Numbered from the stretch's first letter, positions 54,129 to 62,810 are shown. The stretch: DNA of 64,000 nt from Thermoanaerobaculia bacterium (GCA_030431255.1 JAUIJL010000006.1:1-64000), one strand, 5' to 3'. Program-made: numbers and translations. Notes: generated by a model not told the origin, from the letters alone.

Positions 54129-55355
54129 GTGACGAAAGGGTTGGCGCTAAGCCATACTCAGGGTTCCTCGCCGGGTTATGCTACCCTGCAACCTGACTTT
54201 TTGAATCCTTCTCTCCAGACCCATCAGCCTGCCGTTCTCAAACGGCGAGATAAACGATTTGGTCCGACACCCTTGAGCTTCGCCCGCACGACTCCGTTTT
54301 TCCTTTGGCTCTGCCTCAGCCCCCTCTGCGGGTGCGATTTGGGGCCCAAAGATACCGGCGACGCTCGCCCTTTCGTGGTTCGCGCTCGACCCGTGCCTTC
54401 ACCGCTGGTGGACAGCTCGATGTTCAAAGCCGGTTTCGAGCTCTCGACCCGCCACCTTCCCTTTGGTGGGTTCTCCGGTTTGACGATCGACGGCAATCGG
54501 CTCATCTCCGTTTCTGATTCGGGTCTTGTATGGCAAAGCTATCTCGCTTTGGATTCCGAGGGAGTGCTGCTCGGATTCACCGACTCCAAGCTCAGCGCGC
54601 TCCACGACACATTAGGCCAAAGCGCGCACTCCAAAGAAGAGCGTTTCGATGCTGAGGAGCTCAGCCCTTGGCCGGGAGGCTGGCTCGTTTCCTTTGAGCA
54701 GGAACACAAGATTCTTTGGTACCGGTCCACCGAGGGCCCAGCTCTGTCGGACAAGGCACCCCTCGCGGTCGAGCTGCCTGCACGGGTCTCCGAGCTGAAA
54801 GCCAATAGTGGTCTCGAAGCCATGACACGGCTTGCCGACGGTCGACTGCTGCTGATCGCCGAGGATGCTCCCACCGGCAACGGCGATGGCTCCGAGCCCA
54901 CAACCACGAGCACTGCCGCTCTGCCGGTCTGGGTCGGCCACTTGTTGCAGCACGTCGAGGGTCAGAGCGAGCAAATCCCCTGCGCTTGGACTGAGCTGAG
55001 TCTCGAAAGAAACGGCGGGTTTCACCCGACCGGGGCCGCGCTGCTGGCATCCGGGAATGTGTTGCTTCTCGAGCGAAGCTGGAACGAAGTCGACGGCGTA
55101 AGAGCGGCGTTGTCGGTGCTGACGCACTCGGACCTCCAAGCCGAAAACCCGATCAGGCGACATCAAGTGCTCTATTTGGACGATCCGAGCACGATCGACA
55201 ATTTCGAGGCCATCGCCACGGCGCCCGGTCCGCAGGGCTCGACCTGGGTCTACCTTTTGTCGGACGACAACTTCAGCGAAAACCAAAGAACCCTGCTGCT
55301 TCAATTTCTACTGCCCGCCTCCGAGACGTCCCCAAACGTCCCCAGCGCGCAATAA
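54129..55355 (+). CDS. Lipoprotein with phytase-like esterase domain
   Basis: Up to 408 residues from GTG 54129. The lipobox (WLCLSPLCGC) lies about 68 residues in and only 16 bases separate this GTG from the divergent gene, so the true start is likely internal; TTG 54273 would give a normal signal peptide. The mature part matches the esterase-like activity of phytase family: FGGFSGLTIDGNRLISVSDSG, ELSPWPGGWLVSFEQEHKI, NSGLEAMTRLADGRLLLIAED and STIDNFEAIATA. These form a propeller-like fold. A role in hydrolysing phosphate esters is suggested by family name and by neighbouring PhoX and EEP genes. Confidence 0.75.
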   Translation: MTKGLALSHTQGSSPGYATLQPDFLNPSLQTHQPAVLKRRDKRFGPTPLSFARTTPFFLWLCLSPLCGCDLGPKDTGDARPFVVRARPVPSPLVDSSMFKAGFELSTRHLPFGGFSGLTIDGNRLISVSDSGLVWQSYLALDSEGVLLGFTDSKLSALHDTLGQSAHSKEERFDAEELSPWPGGWLVSFEQEHKILWYRSTEGPALSDKAPLAVELPARVSELKANSGLEAMTRLADGRLLLIAEDAPTGNGDGSEPTTTSTAALPVWVGHLLQHVEGQSEQIPCAWTELSLERNGGFHPTGAALLASGNVLLLERSWNEVDGVRAALSVLTHSDLQAENPIRRHQVLYLDDPSTIDNFEAIATAPGPQGSTWVYLLSDDNFSENQRTLLLQFLLPASETSPNVPSAQ

Positions 55356-55422
55356 GCAGACCGCGCGGCTCACACCCCAGAAAGCTCAAGGCAAGGTTCA
55401 GCCGCGCCGCGAGGGGCGAGCC

Positions 55423-55470
55423 TCGTCGGCATCAACTGACGGCAATTCGTCGGCATCAACTGACGGCAAT
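55423..55470. repeat. Perfect 24-bp tandem duplication
   Basis: The unit tcgtcggcatcaactgacggcaat is present twice head-to-tail between two convergent genes. No protein is encoded. It may be a slippage product or a protein-binding pair. Confidence 0.92.
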
Positions 55471-55520
55471 ACAGTCGAGTCATTTGTCGGACGCCACTCT
55501 CGGCAGCGCCCGGTTGGGTC

Positions 55521-56090
55521 TCAGGCCAGTGGACGGCGACCCGGAGGATAAATTTCCAACAATCGTTGGATGAGCACCGCTGCCTCGTCGTCCTTCAAAG
55601 CCCCGGACATCGCCCGACGCCAATATTCCTCGGTCTGAGGAGAATCGACCGCTTGTTGAATGCGCGGGCGATCCGCAAGACGCTTGCGGGCGTCGCGGCG
55701 GAAGGTGGTCGGCCGCTGGTCAGCCCAGCGGTAGAAGGAGCGGCTGAAGACCTGAATGCTCGAGAAGCCGAGCAAATCACTGATCTTCCAAATCGGAAGG
55801 TCCGTGTCTCGCAACAAGCGGGCAGCGGTTTCGAGCCGGCAATGAGAGATATAGGCATGTGGCGGCTTGCCCACGGCGGCGTGGAAATGAATCGCCACCG
55901 AGTTGTCGCGAATGCCGCAGGCATCCTTTAGGCGATTGACATTCAATTTGGGATCGAAGAGGTGACTCTCGATATAGGCCAGCATCGGCTTCAGCCGCGG
56001 CGGCACTTGATCTTGATCGTTTCTTATTCGATCCAATGTTTCCAGAGCCGCGGTTTGCAGCAGGTCTTTAGACGTCGTGTCGAGTTGCAT
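55521..56090 (-). CDS. AraC-family helix-turn-helix regulator
   Basis: 189 residues from ATG 56090 (GAGGAA 6 bases upstream); ATG 56108 is possible. Two HTH motifs are visible: LNVNRLKDACGIRDNSVAIHFHAAVG and the second, LPIWKISDLLGFSSIQVFSRSFYRWADQRPTTFRRD, the standard AraC signature. The HTH domain is preceded by only about 50 residues, so no large effector-binding domain exists. A C-terminal tail of about 60 residues is unassigned. It probably responds through protein contacts or is constitutively DNA-binding. The long AT-rich space upstream would hold its promoter. Confidence 0.88.
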   Translation of the reverse strand: MQLDTTSKDLLQTAALETLDRIRNDQDQVPPRLKPMLAYIESHLFDPKLNVNRLKDACGIRDNSVAIHFHAAVGKPPHAYISHCRLETAARLLRDTDLPIWKISDLLGFSSIQVFSRSFYRWADQRPTTFRRDARKRLADRPRIQQAVDSPQTEEYWRRAMSGALKDDEAAVLIQRLLEIYPPGRRPLA

Positions 56091-56626
56091 GGGGGTTCCT
56101 CGCATCATGTCTCTTTATTTCATATCAACCGACACTTTGTCGGCAGGCTAATTCTAGACTGGCCCGTCGAATGGGGTGTAACCGAGTATGTGTTTATTCT
56201 GTGCCTATCGACTGGACATTTCCTATTATAGGTGAATTCGCGTTCCTGTATCTACGCTGGACGCTAATTTTTTGACCCAAATCCATCTCAATGCTCGTTT
56301 TCCGAAAATTCTCTGAGCGCGCAGCCCGAAGAGTAGAGACGGGCCCTGAAAAATTAGCCTATTTTAAAGGACTTTACATCTTCTCAAAGGCTACAGTCTG
56401 AAAGGTCAAAGCCTTCCTAAAAAGACGCGCTCTATGCCGAGTGAATCCGCAACCTTTATCTCAAAGCCGGATATCTTTCTAACCCGACCGAGCAGCCCTC
56501 CGGACGAACCCGTCGTCCCTGCCGGTGATCACCCGTCAACAAGCCGGCTGATTGCGGACCTTGTTTCCGCTGAAGGATGAGCGCAGTCGGCCGCTCAAAA
56601 ACGTCGACCGGGCTCGATCGAACAGC
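56091..56626. other. AT-rich intergenic region of about 535 bases
   Basis: No credible gene. A short plus-strand frame at 56434-56580 (48 codons) has no ribosome-binding site and no recognisable features. The region is noticeably lower in GC than its surroundings and lies upstream of the AraC gene. No repeat or RNA was recognised in it. Confidence 0.5.
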
Positions 56627-57628
56627 CTAACGCAGGCTTAGATCCGCAACCACACCGAGATGGTCGGAAAGGGGGGTCTTCAGGGTGTGGTAGTCGCTGA
56701 AATCCAGCTCATCCGACACGAGGATCCAATCCAAGCGTCGCCGTGGACGATTAGACGGGAACGTGGGAACAGCTCTCTCTGGACGGAACGCCCGGAGCCC
56801 CAACATGTCGTTGAATAGCCTCAAGGAGCTGGGCTCCTGCTGCCAACAGCAGTTGAGATCACCGAGCATGACCATCGGCCGGCGGCGATGAATCAGCGCG
56901 TTGACCATCTGAAGGATTTGTTTCTTGCGCAGGCTCGGCCTTAGGAAGTCCAGGTGAACGGACACCACGTCGAGCTCCATCCCCTGCCACTCCGGCACCT
57001 TGACCGAGGCGACCACAAACCCCTTGGTGTCGCGCCAGGTGGTGCCGAAACGCTGGGAGATCGGATCGTTGAGGCGCCAGGTGGACAAGATTGCCGTGCC
57101 CGAGGACAGCGGATAACGCTCAGACCCGAAGTGATTGTGATCTCCCCGGTAGTGGTCCGTGAGCTCGGCATGATCCGCGAGGGTGGCCACATGGTCAAAG
57201 TTGCCGCTCCAAGCCGATGGCCCGTCGGCCTCTTGTAGGGCGACCAGATCCGGACCCACGTGTCGCAAGACCTTGGCGATTTCGGAAACGTTGTTGCGAG
57301 CGGTCGACTCCCGCAACAATGCTTGATGGGTTGCGGTGCGGCGTCCGTGTGCCACGTTCAAAGAAAAGAGCCGCACCGCAGACGCCCTTTTGTCCGGAAC
57401 CTGAGTTGAGCACAACAGGTCGGGATGATCGGGTCCGTTGCCGGGCTCCCTCTTGATCCCAAATCGACGCAACAAGCTTTCTCTCAAGGCCCCCTTGGGA
57501 AGGATTTTTTGGGGGCCGATATCTTTGGAAGTAGCTCCTTCGGGAACGATTTCCCGGCGCTCGAAGCCTTTGCGAAAAAGCAACTTGCGAAAGGCGCTGT
57601 ATGTGGGCGATGAAGAGTCTTGGGCCAT
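56627..57628 (-). CDS. Endonuclease/exonuclease/phosphatase-family protein (cytosolic)
   Basis: 333 residues from ATG 57628. The frame extends to 57703 but crosses three 14-bp repeats whose period would break any coding function, so the internal start is preferred. The EEP fold is complete: RLFSLNVAHG, VALQEADGP, VVSVHLDF, VMLGDLNCCWQ, RRLDWILVSDEL and TPLSDHLGVVADL. The first 100 residues are basic and unassigned. No signal peptide. It probably cleaves phosphodiester bonds; unlike the exported paralogue at 52895 it appears to be cytosolic. Confidence 0.85.
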   Translation of the reverse strand: MAQDSSSPTYSAFRKLLFRKGFERREIVPEGATSKDIGPQKILPKGALRESLLRRFGIKREPGNGPDHPDLLCSTQVPDKRASAVRLFSLNVAHGRRTATHQALLRESTARNNVSEIAKVLRHVGPDLVALQEADGPSAWSGNFDHVATLADHAELTDHYRGDHNHFGSERYPLSSGTAILSTWRLNDPISQRFGTTWRDTKGFVVASVKVPEWQGMELDVVSVHLDFLRPSLRKKQILQMVNALIHRRRPMVMLGDLNCCWQQEPSSLRLFNDMLGLRAFRPERAVPTFPSNRPRRRLDWILVSDELDFSDYHTLKTPLSDHLGVVADLSLR

Positions 57629-57651
57629 CTTGAGCTTGGGATCTTGAGGGT

Positions 57652-57693
57652 CGGTCGGCCGGAAGCGGTCGGCCGGAAGCGGTCGGCCGGAAG
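57652..57693. repeat. Three perfect 14-bp tandem repeats
   Basis: Unit cggtcggccggaag repeated three times with no mismatch just upstream of the EEP gene start on the minus strand. A 14-bp period is not a multiple of three, arguing that the stretch is leader or promoter DNA, not coding. Confidence 0.92.
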
Positions 57694-57891
57694 CGGAGCA
57701 CATTGGTCATCTTATCCCAAGTGAGCTGCCGCCGACGGGAGCACCCTGAAATTTCACGGAATCCTCAGCTGGGCTCCACAGAGCCCGTCTCCGACGAGGA
57801 TTCGGCTCGGCGCCTGCTAAAGTCACCCGAGCACTAAAGCACACGTCTCAGTGAACAGGTTGAGCTGTTACGCCTTCCGGAAGGAGGCCCT

Positions 57892-59856
57892 ATGTCCCCA
57901 GTCCCTGTCGGCGACATCGCCGTCAACGCAGCCCATCGCCGGACGAAAGCCGTTTCACCCGGAGCCCGCACCCTGGGTGAGGTGCTGCTGAATCGCGCCT
58001 CGTCGACCCCCGACTCACCCGCGGCCTTCCAGAAAGTCGACGGGGCTTGGCATCTGTGGACTTGGCAGGACTTTGCCCAACGGAGCCTGCGAATCGCGCA
58101 GGGACTGTTGAGCGCCGGCTGCCGACCCGGCGACCGAATCGGCATTCTGGGGCCCACCTGGTTCGATTGGGGCGTCTGCGATTTTGCCGGACAGCTGGCC
58201 GGCATGGTGACGTTCGGAATCTACCCGAAGCAATCCGTGGATCAAGTGCGTTACCTGCTGAAGCACAGTGAGTGCAAAGTGCTGTTCACTGCCGATGAAG
58301 AAGACATGGAGACCGCCATTCAAGCCGCGACCGAAGTCGAGGAGCTGGTGGCCATCGTGGCCTGGGATTCGGCCCTGGCGGAGCGGTGGCAGGAGCGGGA
58401 TGCACGGGTCACCTCGATAGATGCGTTCAGCGACCAGGTGATGGACGCGGAGCAGGCCCGGCAAATACAACAAGACCTGGACCCCGAAAGCACCGCCATC
58501 CTGATCTACACCTCAGGCACCACGGGACCGCCTAAAGGCGCGATGATCAGCCATCGCAACATTCTGACCTTGCTGCGGCACCACACCTCCATGATCGAAT
58601 TCTATGAAGACGACATGCTGCTCGGCTTCCTGCCCATGGCCCATGCCTCCGAGCGCATCCTCGGATTCTTCGTGCGGGTGGATGCGGGAGTCCCGGTTGC
58701 CTACGCCACATCCATCGGCTCCGTGCTGCAAGAAATTTCCGAGATTCGCCCTACGATTTTTGGGTCCGTGCCGAGACTCTTCGAGAAAATGTACGACCGA
58801 ATCCAGGGAGAGGTCGCCAAGGGATCAGCGATCAAAAGAGCCGTCTTTCGGTCCGTCGATCGTGCCGCCAGGCAGCGCTTGGCGCTTGTCCTCGAAGGTC
58901 GACCGGTGCCCGGGTGGCTGCGGATCCGCCACGCAATCGGCGACCGCTTGATTTTTTCCAAGATCCGCCGAGCTTTGGGCGGCAGGATTCGATTTTGCAT
59001 CGCCGGCGCCGCGCCGATTTCTTACGAAATCCTCGAAATGTTTTGGGCCGCCGGGCTGCCCATTTATGAAGCCTACGGCATGACCGAAGCTACCGTCGTC
59101 ACCCACATGAACCGGGTGGGCGACGCGCGCCTCGGAACGGTCGGCCGTCCAGTGCCCGATGTAGAGTGCAAAATCGCCGAGGACGGGGAGGTTTTGGTGC
59201 GCGGCAAGATGGTCTTCAAGGGCTACTTCAAAAATCCCGAGGCGACCGCTCAAACCGTGGTCGACGGGTGGCTCCACACCGGAGATATCGGTGAAATAGA
59301 CGACCAGGGCTTCCTGCGCATCACCGATCGAAAGAAACATCTGATCATCACCGCCGGGGGCAAGAACGTCGCGCCCGCCAATATCGAGCGTGCAATCAAG
59401 AATCAACATCCGCTGATCAGCCAGGTCCACGCCCACGGTGATCGTCGCCCGTACATCAGCGCCCTGATCGCGCCCAGCCCGATCGAAACCATCGATTGGG
59501 GGCTCGAGCACGGACTGCTCGAGAAGGCCGAAGCCGTCGCCCGCAAGACCGAGCTGCTGGCGGATCCGTCCTCGCGGACCGACGCCCTTTCCGAATCGAT
59601 GGCCAAGGTGGCCGCCGATCCTCGCTTTCAGGCGATCTTCAAAGAACCCATCCAGGCGGGGAATCGCGAGCTGTCCAGGGTCGAGAGGGTCAAGCGCTAT
59701 TTTGTCCTTGGCCGCGACCTGAGCCGCGAGCAAGGAGAGATGACACCGACCATGAAGATGAAGCGCAAAGCCATCGAGGAGCTGCACTCGGAGGCCTTTG
59801 ACCGACTCTACGAGGATCCGACCTTCGGCTTCGACGCGGATACCGAGAACATCTGA
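57892..59856 (+). CDS. Long-chain acyl-CoA synthetase (AMP-binding)
   Basis: 654 residues from ATG 57892, preceded by GGAAGGAGG. ANL-superfamily motifs in order: A3 ILIYTSGTTGPPKGAMISHRN, A5 YGMTEATVVTHMN, the hinge GDIGEIDDQGFLRITDRKKHLI and a C-terminal lysine in KRYFVLGRDLS or the following region. The insert FGSVPRLFEKMYDRIQGE is typical of long-chain (FadD15/FACS) members. It activates fatty acids to acyl-CoA at the cytosolic face. No operon partner is close on this strand; a 35-base gap and then a non-coding region follow. Confidence 0.93.
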   Translation: MSPVPVGDIAVNAAHRRTKAVSPGARTLGEVLLNRASSTPDSPAAFQKVDGAWHLWTWQDFAQRSLRIAQGLLSAGCRPGDRIGILGPTWFDWGVCDFAGQLAGMVTFGIYPKQSVDQVRYLLKHSECKVLFTADEEDMETAIQAATEVEELVAIVAWDSALAERWQERDARVTSIDAFSDQVMDAEQARQIQQDLDPESTAILIYTSGTTGPPKGAMISHRNILTLLRHHTSMIEFYEDDMLLGFLPMAHASERILGFFVRVDAGVPVAYATSIGSVLQEISEIRPTIFGSVPRLFEKMYDRIQGEVAKGSAIKRAVFRSVDRAARQRLALVLEGRPVPGWLRIRHAIGDRLIFSKIRRALGGRIRFCIAGAAPISYEILEMFWAAGLPIYEAYGMTEATVVTHMNRVGDARLGTVGRPVPDVECKIAEDGEVLVRGKMVFKGYFKNPEATAQTVVDGWLHTGDIGEIDDQGFLRITDRKKHLIITAGGKNVAPANIERAIKNQHPLISQVHAHGDRRPYISALIAPSPIETIDWGLEHGLLEKAEAVARKTELLADPSSRTDALSESMAKVAADPRFQAIFKEPIQAGNRELSRVERVKRYFVLGRDLSREQGEMTPTMKMKRKAIEELHSEAFDRLYEDPTFGFDADTENI

Positions 59857-59892
59857 GCTGATCTCTGAGCAATCACCACCGAGCAAAGGGGG

Positions 59893-60202
59893 TAAAAATA
59901 AAAACGCCCGACTGCCGAGGTGGCAAGCGGGCGAACAATGCCTCTGACGAGGCGAGACTCTGCTGGCGCTCTCCGGCCCGATCTCGCGTCAGATATCGCG
60001 GGCGAGCGCGATATGGCACCGTAGCGAGGGGCTGAAAAGGAGTCGCGCCATCGTTGGATTCAGATCAGAAAACCCTCGATTTCATGTGTAGATGGCGTGG
60101 CGTAGTGGGTCGCAAGACCCGGTGCAGTCAAAAACCAGGAGCACGGTTTCGTCGCAATTTCCCCAGTGCGACGAAGCCGCCAGTTGAGATACCAGGCTTG
60201 AG
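59893..60202 (-). ncRNA. Possible small structured RNA ending at the terminator
   Basis: On the minus strand two perfect short hairpins (60014-59993 and 59953-59940) precede the terminator. The stretch has no ribosome-binding site and no open frame of quality. It could be an independent small RNA or the 3' untranslated region of the small ORF at 60203. No known RNA family was recognised; the 5' end is unknown and the limits given are outer bounds. Confidence 0.3.
59905..59933 (-). terminator. Intrinsic terminator for minus-strand transcription
   Basis: Stem cgcccg...cgggcg with a longer imperfect inner stem. On the minus strand it is followed by TTTTTATTTTT, a strong U-tract. No annotated minus-strand gene ends here, implying an upstream minus-strand RNA or small gene. 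Confidence 0.8.
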
Positions 60203-60319
60203 CTACGAAGCTTCGTCGCGATCGGGTACGGCCCAACCCTCGACGAACATGTGATCTGATCCAAAGCCGTTCAGGTCCGAAAAGAGATGGAGGCATCGGG
60301 TCAGCATCAGACGGGCCAT
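60203..60319 (-). CDS. Possible 38-residue small protein
   Basis: An ATG at 60319 has AGAGGAG 7 bases upstream, a better ribosome-binding site than most genes here. The frame gives 38 residues beginning MARLMLTRCLHLFSDL and ending PDRDEAS before TAG at 60203. No signal peptide or known motif was seen. Support comes from the ribosome-binding site and the otherwise unexplained minus-strand terminator downstream. Two other minus frames over the same DNA are larger but lack a ribosome-binding site. Confidence 0.35.
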   Translation of the reverse strand: MARLMLTRCLHLFSDLNGFGSDHMFVEGWAVPDRDEAS

Positions 60320-60462
60320 TTGGGTCTCCTCTGATTCTCGGTCCAGGACATTTGGAACGCCCCAAACCTCATCATCCGGTCATCACTTGGAGCTCGTTGC
60401 TCAACGGAAAAAAGAATACCTTCTAGTGGGTAGGTGCTCCATCCGTCGACAACCTATTCTCA

Positions 60463-60481
60463 TGTAGGACAATTTCCTACA
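60463..60481. promoter_or_regulatory. Operator-like inverted repeat
   Basis: Perfect arms tgtagga / tcctaca with a 5-base spacer. The size and symmetry fit a dimeric helix-turn-helix regulator site (NarL/LuxR response-regulator-like in appearance). It lies about 145 bases upstream of the small ORF and downstream of the PEGA gene. The cognate regulator is unknown. Confidence 0.45.
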
Positions 60482-60586
60482 AATCAGAGCCCTGGGCTCA
60501 GCGCCCCGCTGTCCGCCTCAAGGGCAGGCTAAATGCAGCAGACAAAATACTTAAGAAAGGGGGTCAAGAAGGAGGCAGCGACAGGC

Positions 60587-61051
60587 TTAAGGCAGGGCTT
60601 CGAGCCGGGCGTTGATTTCCAGGGTGCCTCCAACTCGGCAGAGCGGATTTCGAACCCAAGGTCGAAAACCTTTCAATGACACTTCGAAGATCACTTCTTG
60701 CTCATTGCGGCATTGCACGTTGCCGATAAAGGGAGTGTGTCCCTTCGACTTTCCTTGGATCTTGACCTCGGCTCCCGACGGCTCCGACAGGATCCTGACG
60801 TGGAAGCCCTGGTTGCGAGCACCGCCGCCGAGGCGGGCGGGCAGGTCCTTCAGCACGGTCTCTTCCAATGGGGTCCCTTCCAATGGGGTTCCTTCCAATA
60901 GGGTTCCTTCCAATAGGGCCACCTCGCCGGACCCCAGCACGCCGTATAAAGGACCGAAGAAGATCGACAACGCGACTCCCAAACCACACGCGGCGGCCAT
61001 CAAACGCCAGCGGTCGCCCGCACGAGAGGAAGAGGAGCGCCGCCGGGTCAT
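60587..61051 (-). CDS. Small membrane-anchored PEGA-domain protein
   Basis: 154 residues. A basic N-terminus and one hydrophobic segment (MAAACGLGVALSIFFGPLYGV) are followed by a repeat linker (L-E-G-T-P units) and a PEGA-like beta domain: VRILSEPSGAEVKIQGKSKGHTP, EVIFEVSLKGFRPW. PEGA domains are typical of surface-associated proteins. The ATG overlaps the stop of the GspE-like gene as ATGA, so the two are co-translated, suggesting that this protein is a periplasmic partner of the ATPase system. Confidence 0.75.
   Translation of the reverse strand: MTRRRSSSSRAGDRWRLMAAACGLGVALSIFFGPLYGVLGSGEVALLEGTLLEGTPLEGTPLEETVLKDLPARLGGGARNQGFHVRILSEPSGAEVKIQGKSKGHTPFIGNVQCRNEQEVIFEVSLKGFRPWVRNPLCRVGGTLEINARLEALP
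60863..60922 (-). repeat. Four 15-bp tandem repeats in the PEGA gene
   Basis: Units ttccaatggggtccc with small changes repeated four times. On the minus strand they code the L-E-G-T-P linker between the membrane helix and the PEGA domain. The period preserves the frame. Confidence 0.88.
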
Positions 61052-62631
61052 GGCGCCCCCGCCAGCCGGAGCAGGTCATCGAGACTCACCTCGCCGCGGA
61101 TGGCGGCGGGCAAGCCGGATTGAAAAAGAGTCTTTGCCCCGGACTCCACGAACGCGCGCTGAAGCTCGTCCACGGGGCTTCGACCCGCCACCCGTTGACG
61201 AAGCTCGGAGTCCAGCGCCAAGACCTCGAAGATCGCCCGACGGCCGACAAAGCCCGACCGACCACAGCGGGCACAACCCGCGGCGGTATAGAACCGAGCC
61301 TGCGGGTCTGCGCCCAGCTCCACCAGACGAGCTCGCTGTTTTTTGTCCGGGGCCTGGGGATGACGGCAGGATCCGCACAAGCGACCCACCAAACGTTGAG
61401 ACACGCAGCCGACCACGGAGGATCCGGCGAGAAACGGCTCGACCCCCAAATCGATCAACCGAGGAAACACTCCGGCCGCGGATTCCGCGTGCATCGTGGT
61501 CAGAATCAGATGCCCCGACAACCCCGCCTGAACCGCCACCTTGGCGGTTTCCGCATCTCGGATCTCGCCGACCATCAAGACGTCCGGATCCTGGCGCAGG
61601 AGCGCTCTCAAGGCCTCGGGAAAACCGATTTTGCGCGAGCGATCGATAGCGACCTGCTGCACGAACGGCAGCTCCACCTCCACCGGATCCTCAATCGACG
61701 CCAAGTGGGTGGTGGCACCTCGCTGGCCGTGGATGTACCCCAAAGAGCTGTAGAGAGTCGTAGTCTTGCCACAGCCGGTGGGGCCGGTCAGCACCAGAAG
61801 CCCTTGGGGCTCACGCAGCAACGCGGTAAAGCGGTCCAGATCCGGCACCTCAAAGCCGAGCGACGTCGGCTCCATGGCGGTGGCTCGTCCCGCCAAGCGC
61901 AGGGCGATCGCTTCCCCATGGCTGGACGGCACCGTGGACACACGCACGTGGGTCGGGCCGCCGGGGGTCTCGAAGCGGAAGCTGCCGTCCTGGGCTTGGT
62001 CGCCGGCATAGGACGAGAGCCCCGCCAACACCTTGACCCGCCTCACCACATCGCCGTGTAACCCGGCCGGATATTGGGCGATCTCCTGCCGAGCGCCTCG
62101 CACCCTGAGGGTGACCCGCGAAGGGCCTTCGTGGGGCTGGAGATGTACGTCACTCGCTCCGGCCTCCGAAGCTTCGATCAGCAGGGCATCCACGAACGCG
62201 GTCACGTCCGGCTTTCTCCCTTTGAGCAAGGCAGCCAGCCGTAAGCGGCGGGTCTTCTCGTCGCGCCGACTGCGATCGCTGCCCGTGGCCAGGATCGGCT
62301 CTTGACGTCCGCTCCCGCCGGCCGATGCTCCGGCGCTCGGCATGCTCGACCCCGATCCCTCAAGGGGCATGGGCTGGTGGGGGTGATTGGAGTCGGAGCG
62401 GTAGGTGGTGCTCTGCGCCTCGAAGTCCAACACTTTCGCCCGGCGGCCGGCGAATAGCCATCCGACCAGGGCAAGCCAAAACCATGGCGCCGACGCGACC
62501 TCGACGCCGAGACGGATCAAAGGCCCCGCCCAGCCTTCGTCCTGAACGTTTTCAAGGGACCACCAAGCCCAGGCGCCCAGGACGACCACACCCAGCGTGA
62601 GCCAACGAATGAGCAGAACAGCAATTTGCAC
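61048..62631 (-). CDS. GspE/PilB-type secretion ATPase with N-terminal membrane anchor
   Basis: 527 residues from GTG 62631. The usual N-terminal GspE domain is absent; instead residues 1-60 carry two hydrophobic segments (AVLLIRWLTLGVVVLGAWAW and ASAPWFWLALVGWLFAG). The ATPase follows: EASDVHLQPHEG-like EAGASDVHL, Walker A GPTGCGKTTTLYS, Asp box ASIEDPVEV, Walker B DPDVLMVGEIRD, His box LTTMHAESA and a C-terminal zinc tetracysteine (CGSC and CARCG). A type II secretion or type IV pilus motor by family; no other pilin or secretin gene is in the window. It is coupled to a PEGA gene downstream. Confidence 0.9.
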   Translation of the reverse strand: MQIAVLLIRWLTLGVVVLGAWAWWSLENVQDEGWAGPLIRLGVEVASAPWFWLALVGWLFAGRRAKVLDFEAQSTTYRSDSNHPHQPMPLEGSGSSMPSAGASAGGSGRQEPILATGSDRSRRDEKTRRLRLAALLKGRKPDVTAFVDALLIEASEAGASDVHLQPHEGPSRVTLRVRGARQEIAQYPAGLHGDVVRRVKVLAGLSSYAGDQAQDGSFRFETPGGPTHVRVSTVPSSHGEAIALRLAGRATAMEPTSLGFEVPDLDRFTALLREPQGLLVLTGPTGCGKTTTLYSSLGYIHGQRGATTHLASIEDPVEVELPFVQQVAIDRSRKIGFPEALRALLRQDPDVLMVGEIRDAETAKVAVQAGLSGHLILTTMHAESAAGVFPRLIDLGVEPFLAGSSVVGCVSQRLVGRLCGSCRHPQAPDKKQRARLVELGADPQARFYTAAGCARCGRSGFVGRRAIFEVLALDSELRQRVAGRSPVDELQRAFVESGAKTLFQSGLPAAIRGEVSLDDLLRLAGAP

Positions 62632-62794
62632 GCGGCGAGTCTACCGGAACCGCCACCGACGTGCTCGATCTGGATCGAATCATCTAGCCGGAAACGCTCA
62701 CAGTGAAGGGGCCGTGAGCCACTGTTTTTCCCGCGATTTTCCACCTGGAGCCCCGCACAGAGAGAGCCTTGGAGATTTTCAAAAAGTCAACAAT

Positions 62795-62810
62795 TGTTTC
62801 ACGTGAAAAC
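62795..62810. other. parS-like ParB-binding site
   Basis: TGTTTCACGTGAAAAC matches 14 of 16 positions of the bacterial parS consensus TGTTTCACGTGAAACA and contains the perfect palindrome TTTCACGTGAAA (62797-62808). It lies in the non-coding gap between the histidine kinase and the GspE-like gene. parS sites usually cluster near the replication origin, so this may mark an origin-proximal region. No parA or parB gene is in the window. Confidence 0.65.

Larger units (their letters stand above)
59857..60586. other. Non-coding region of about 730 bases with structured elements
   Basis: Between the acyl-CoA synthetase and the PEGA gene. It contains a minus-strand terminator (59905-59933), a hairpin GCCTC-tetraloop-GAGGC (59940-59953), a hairpin with 8-bp arms atatcgcg/cgcgatat (59993-60014), one small minus-strand ORF (60203-60319) and an inverted repeat (60463-60481). 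No tRNA, tmRNA, SRP RNA or RNase P RNA core was recognised. Confidence 0.6.

Noticed and set aside
56434-56580. 48-codon plus-strand ORF
   Set aside because: No ribosome-binding site, no recognisable features, in an AT-rich gap.
59857-60586. tmRNA, SRP RNA or RNase P RNA
   Set aside because: None of the conserved cores of these RNAs could be found on either strand.
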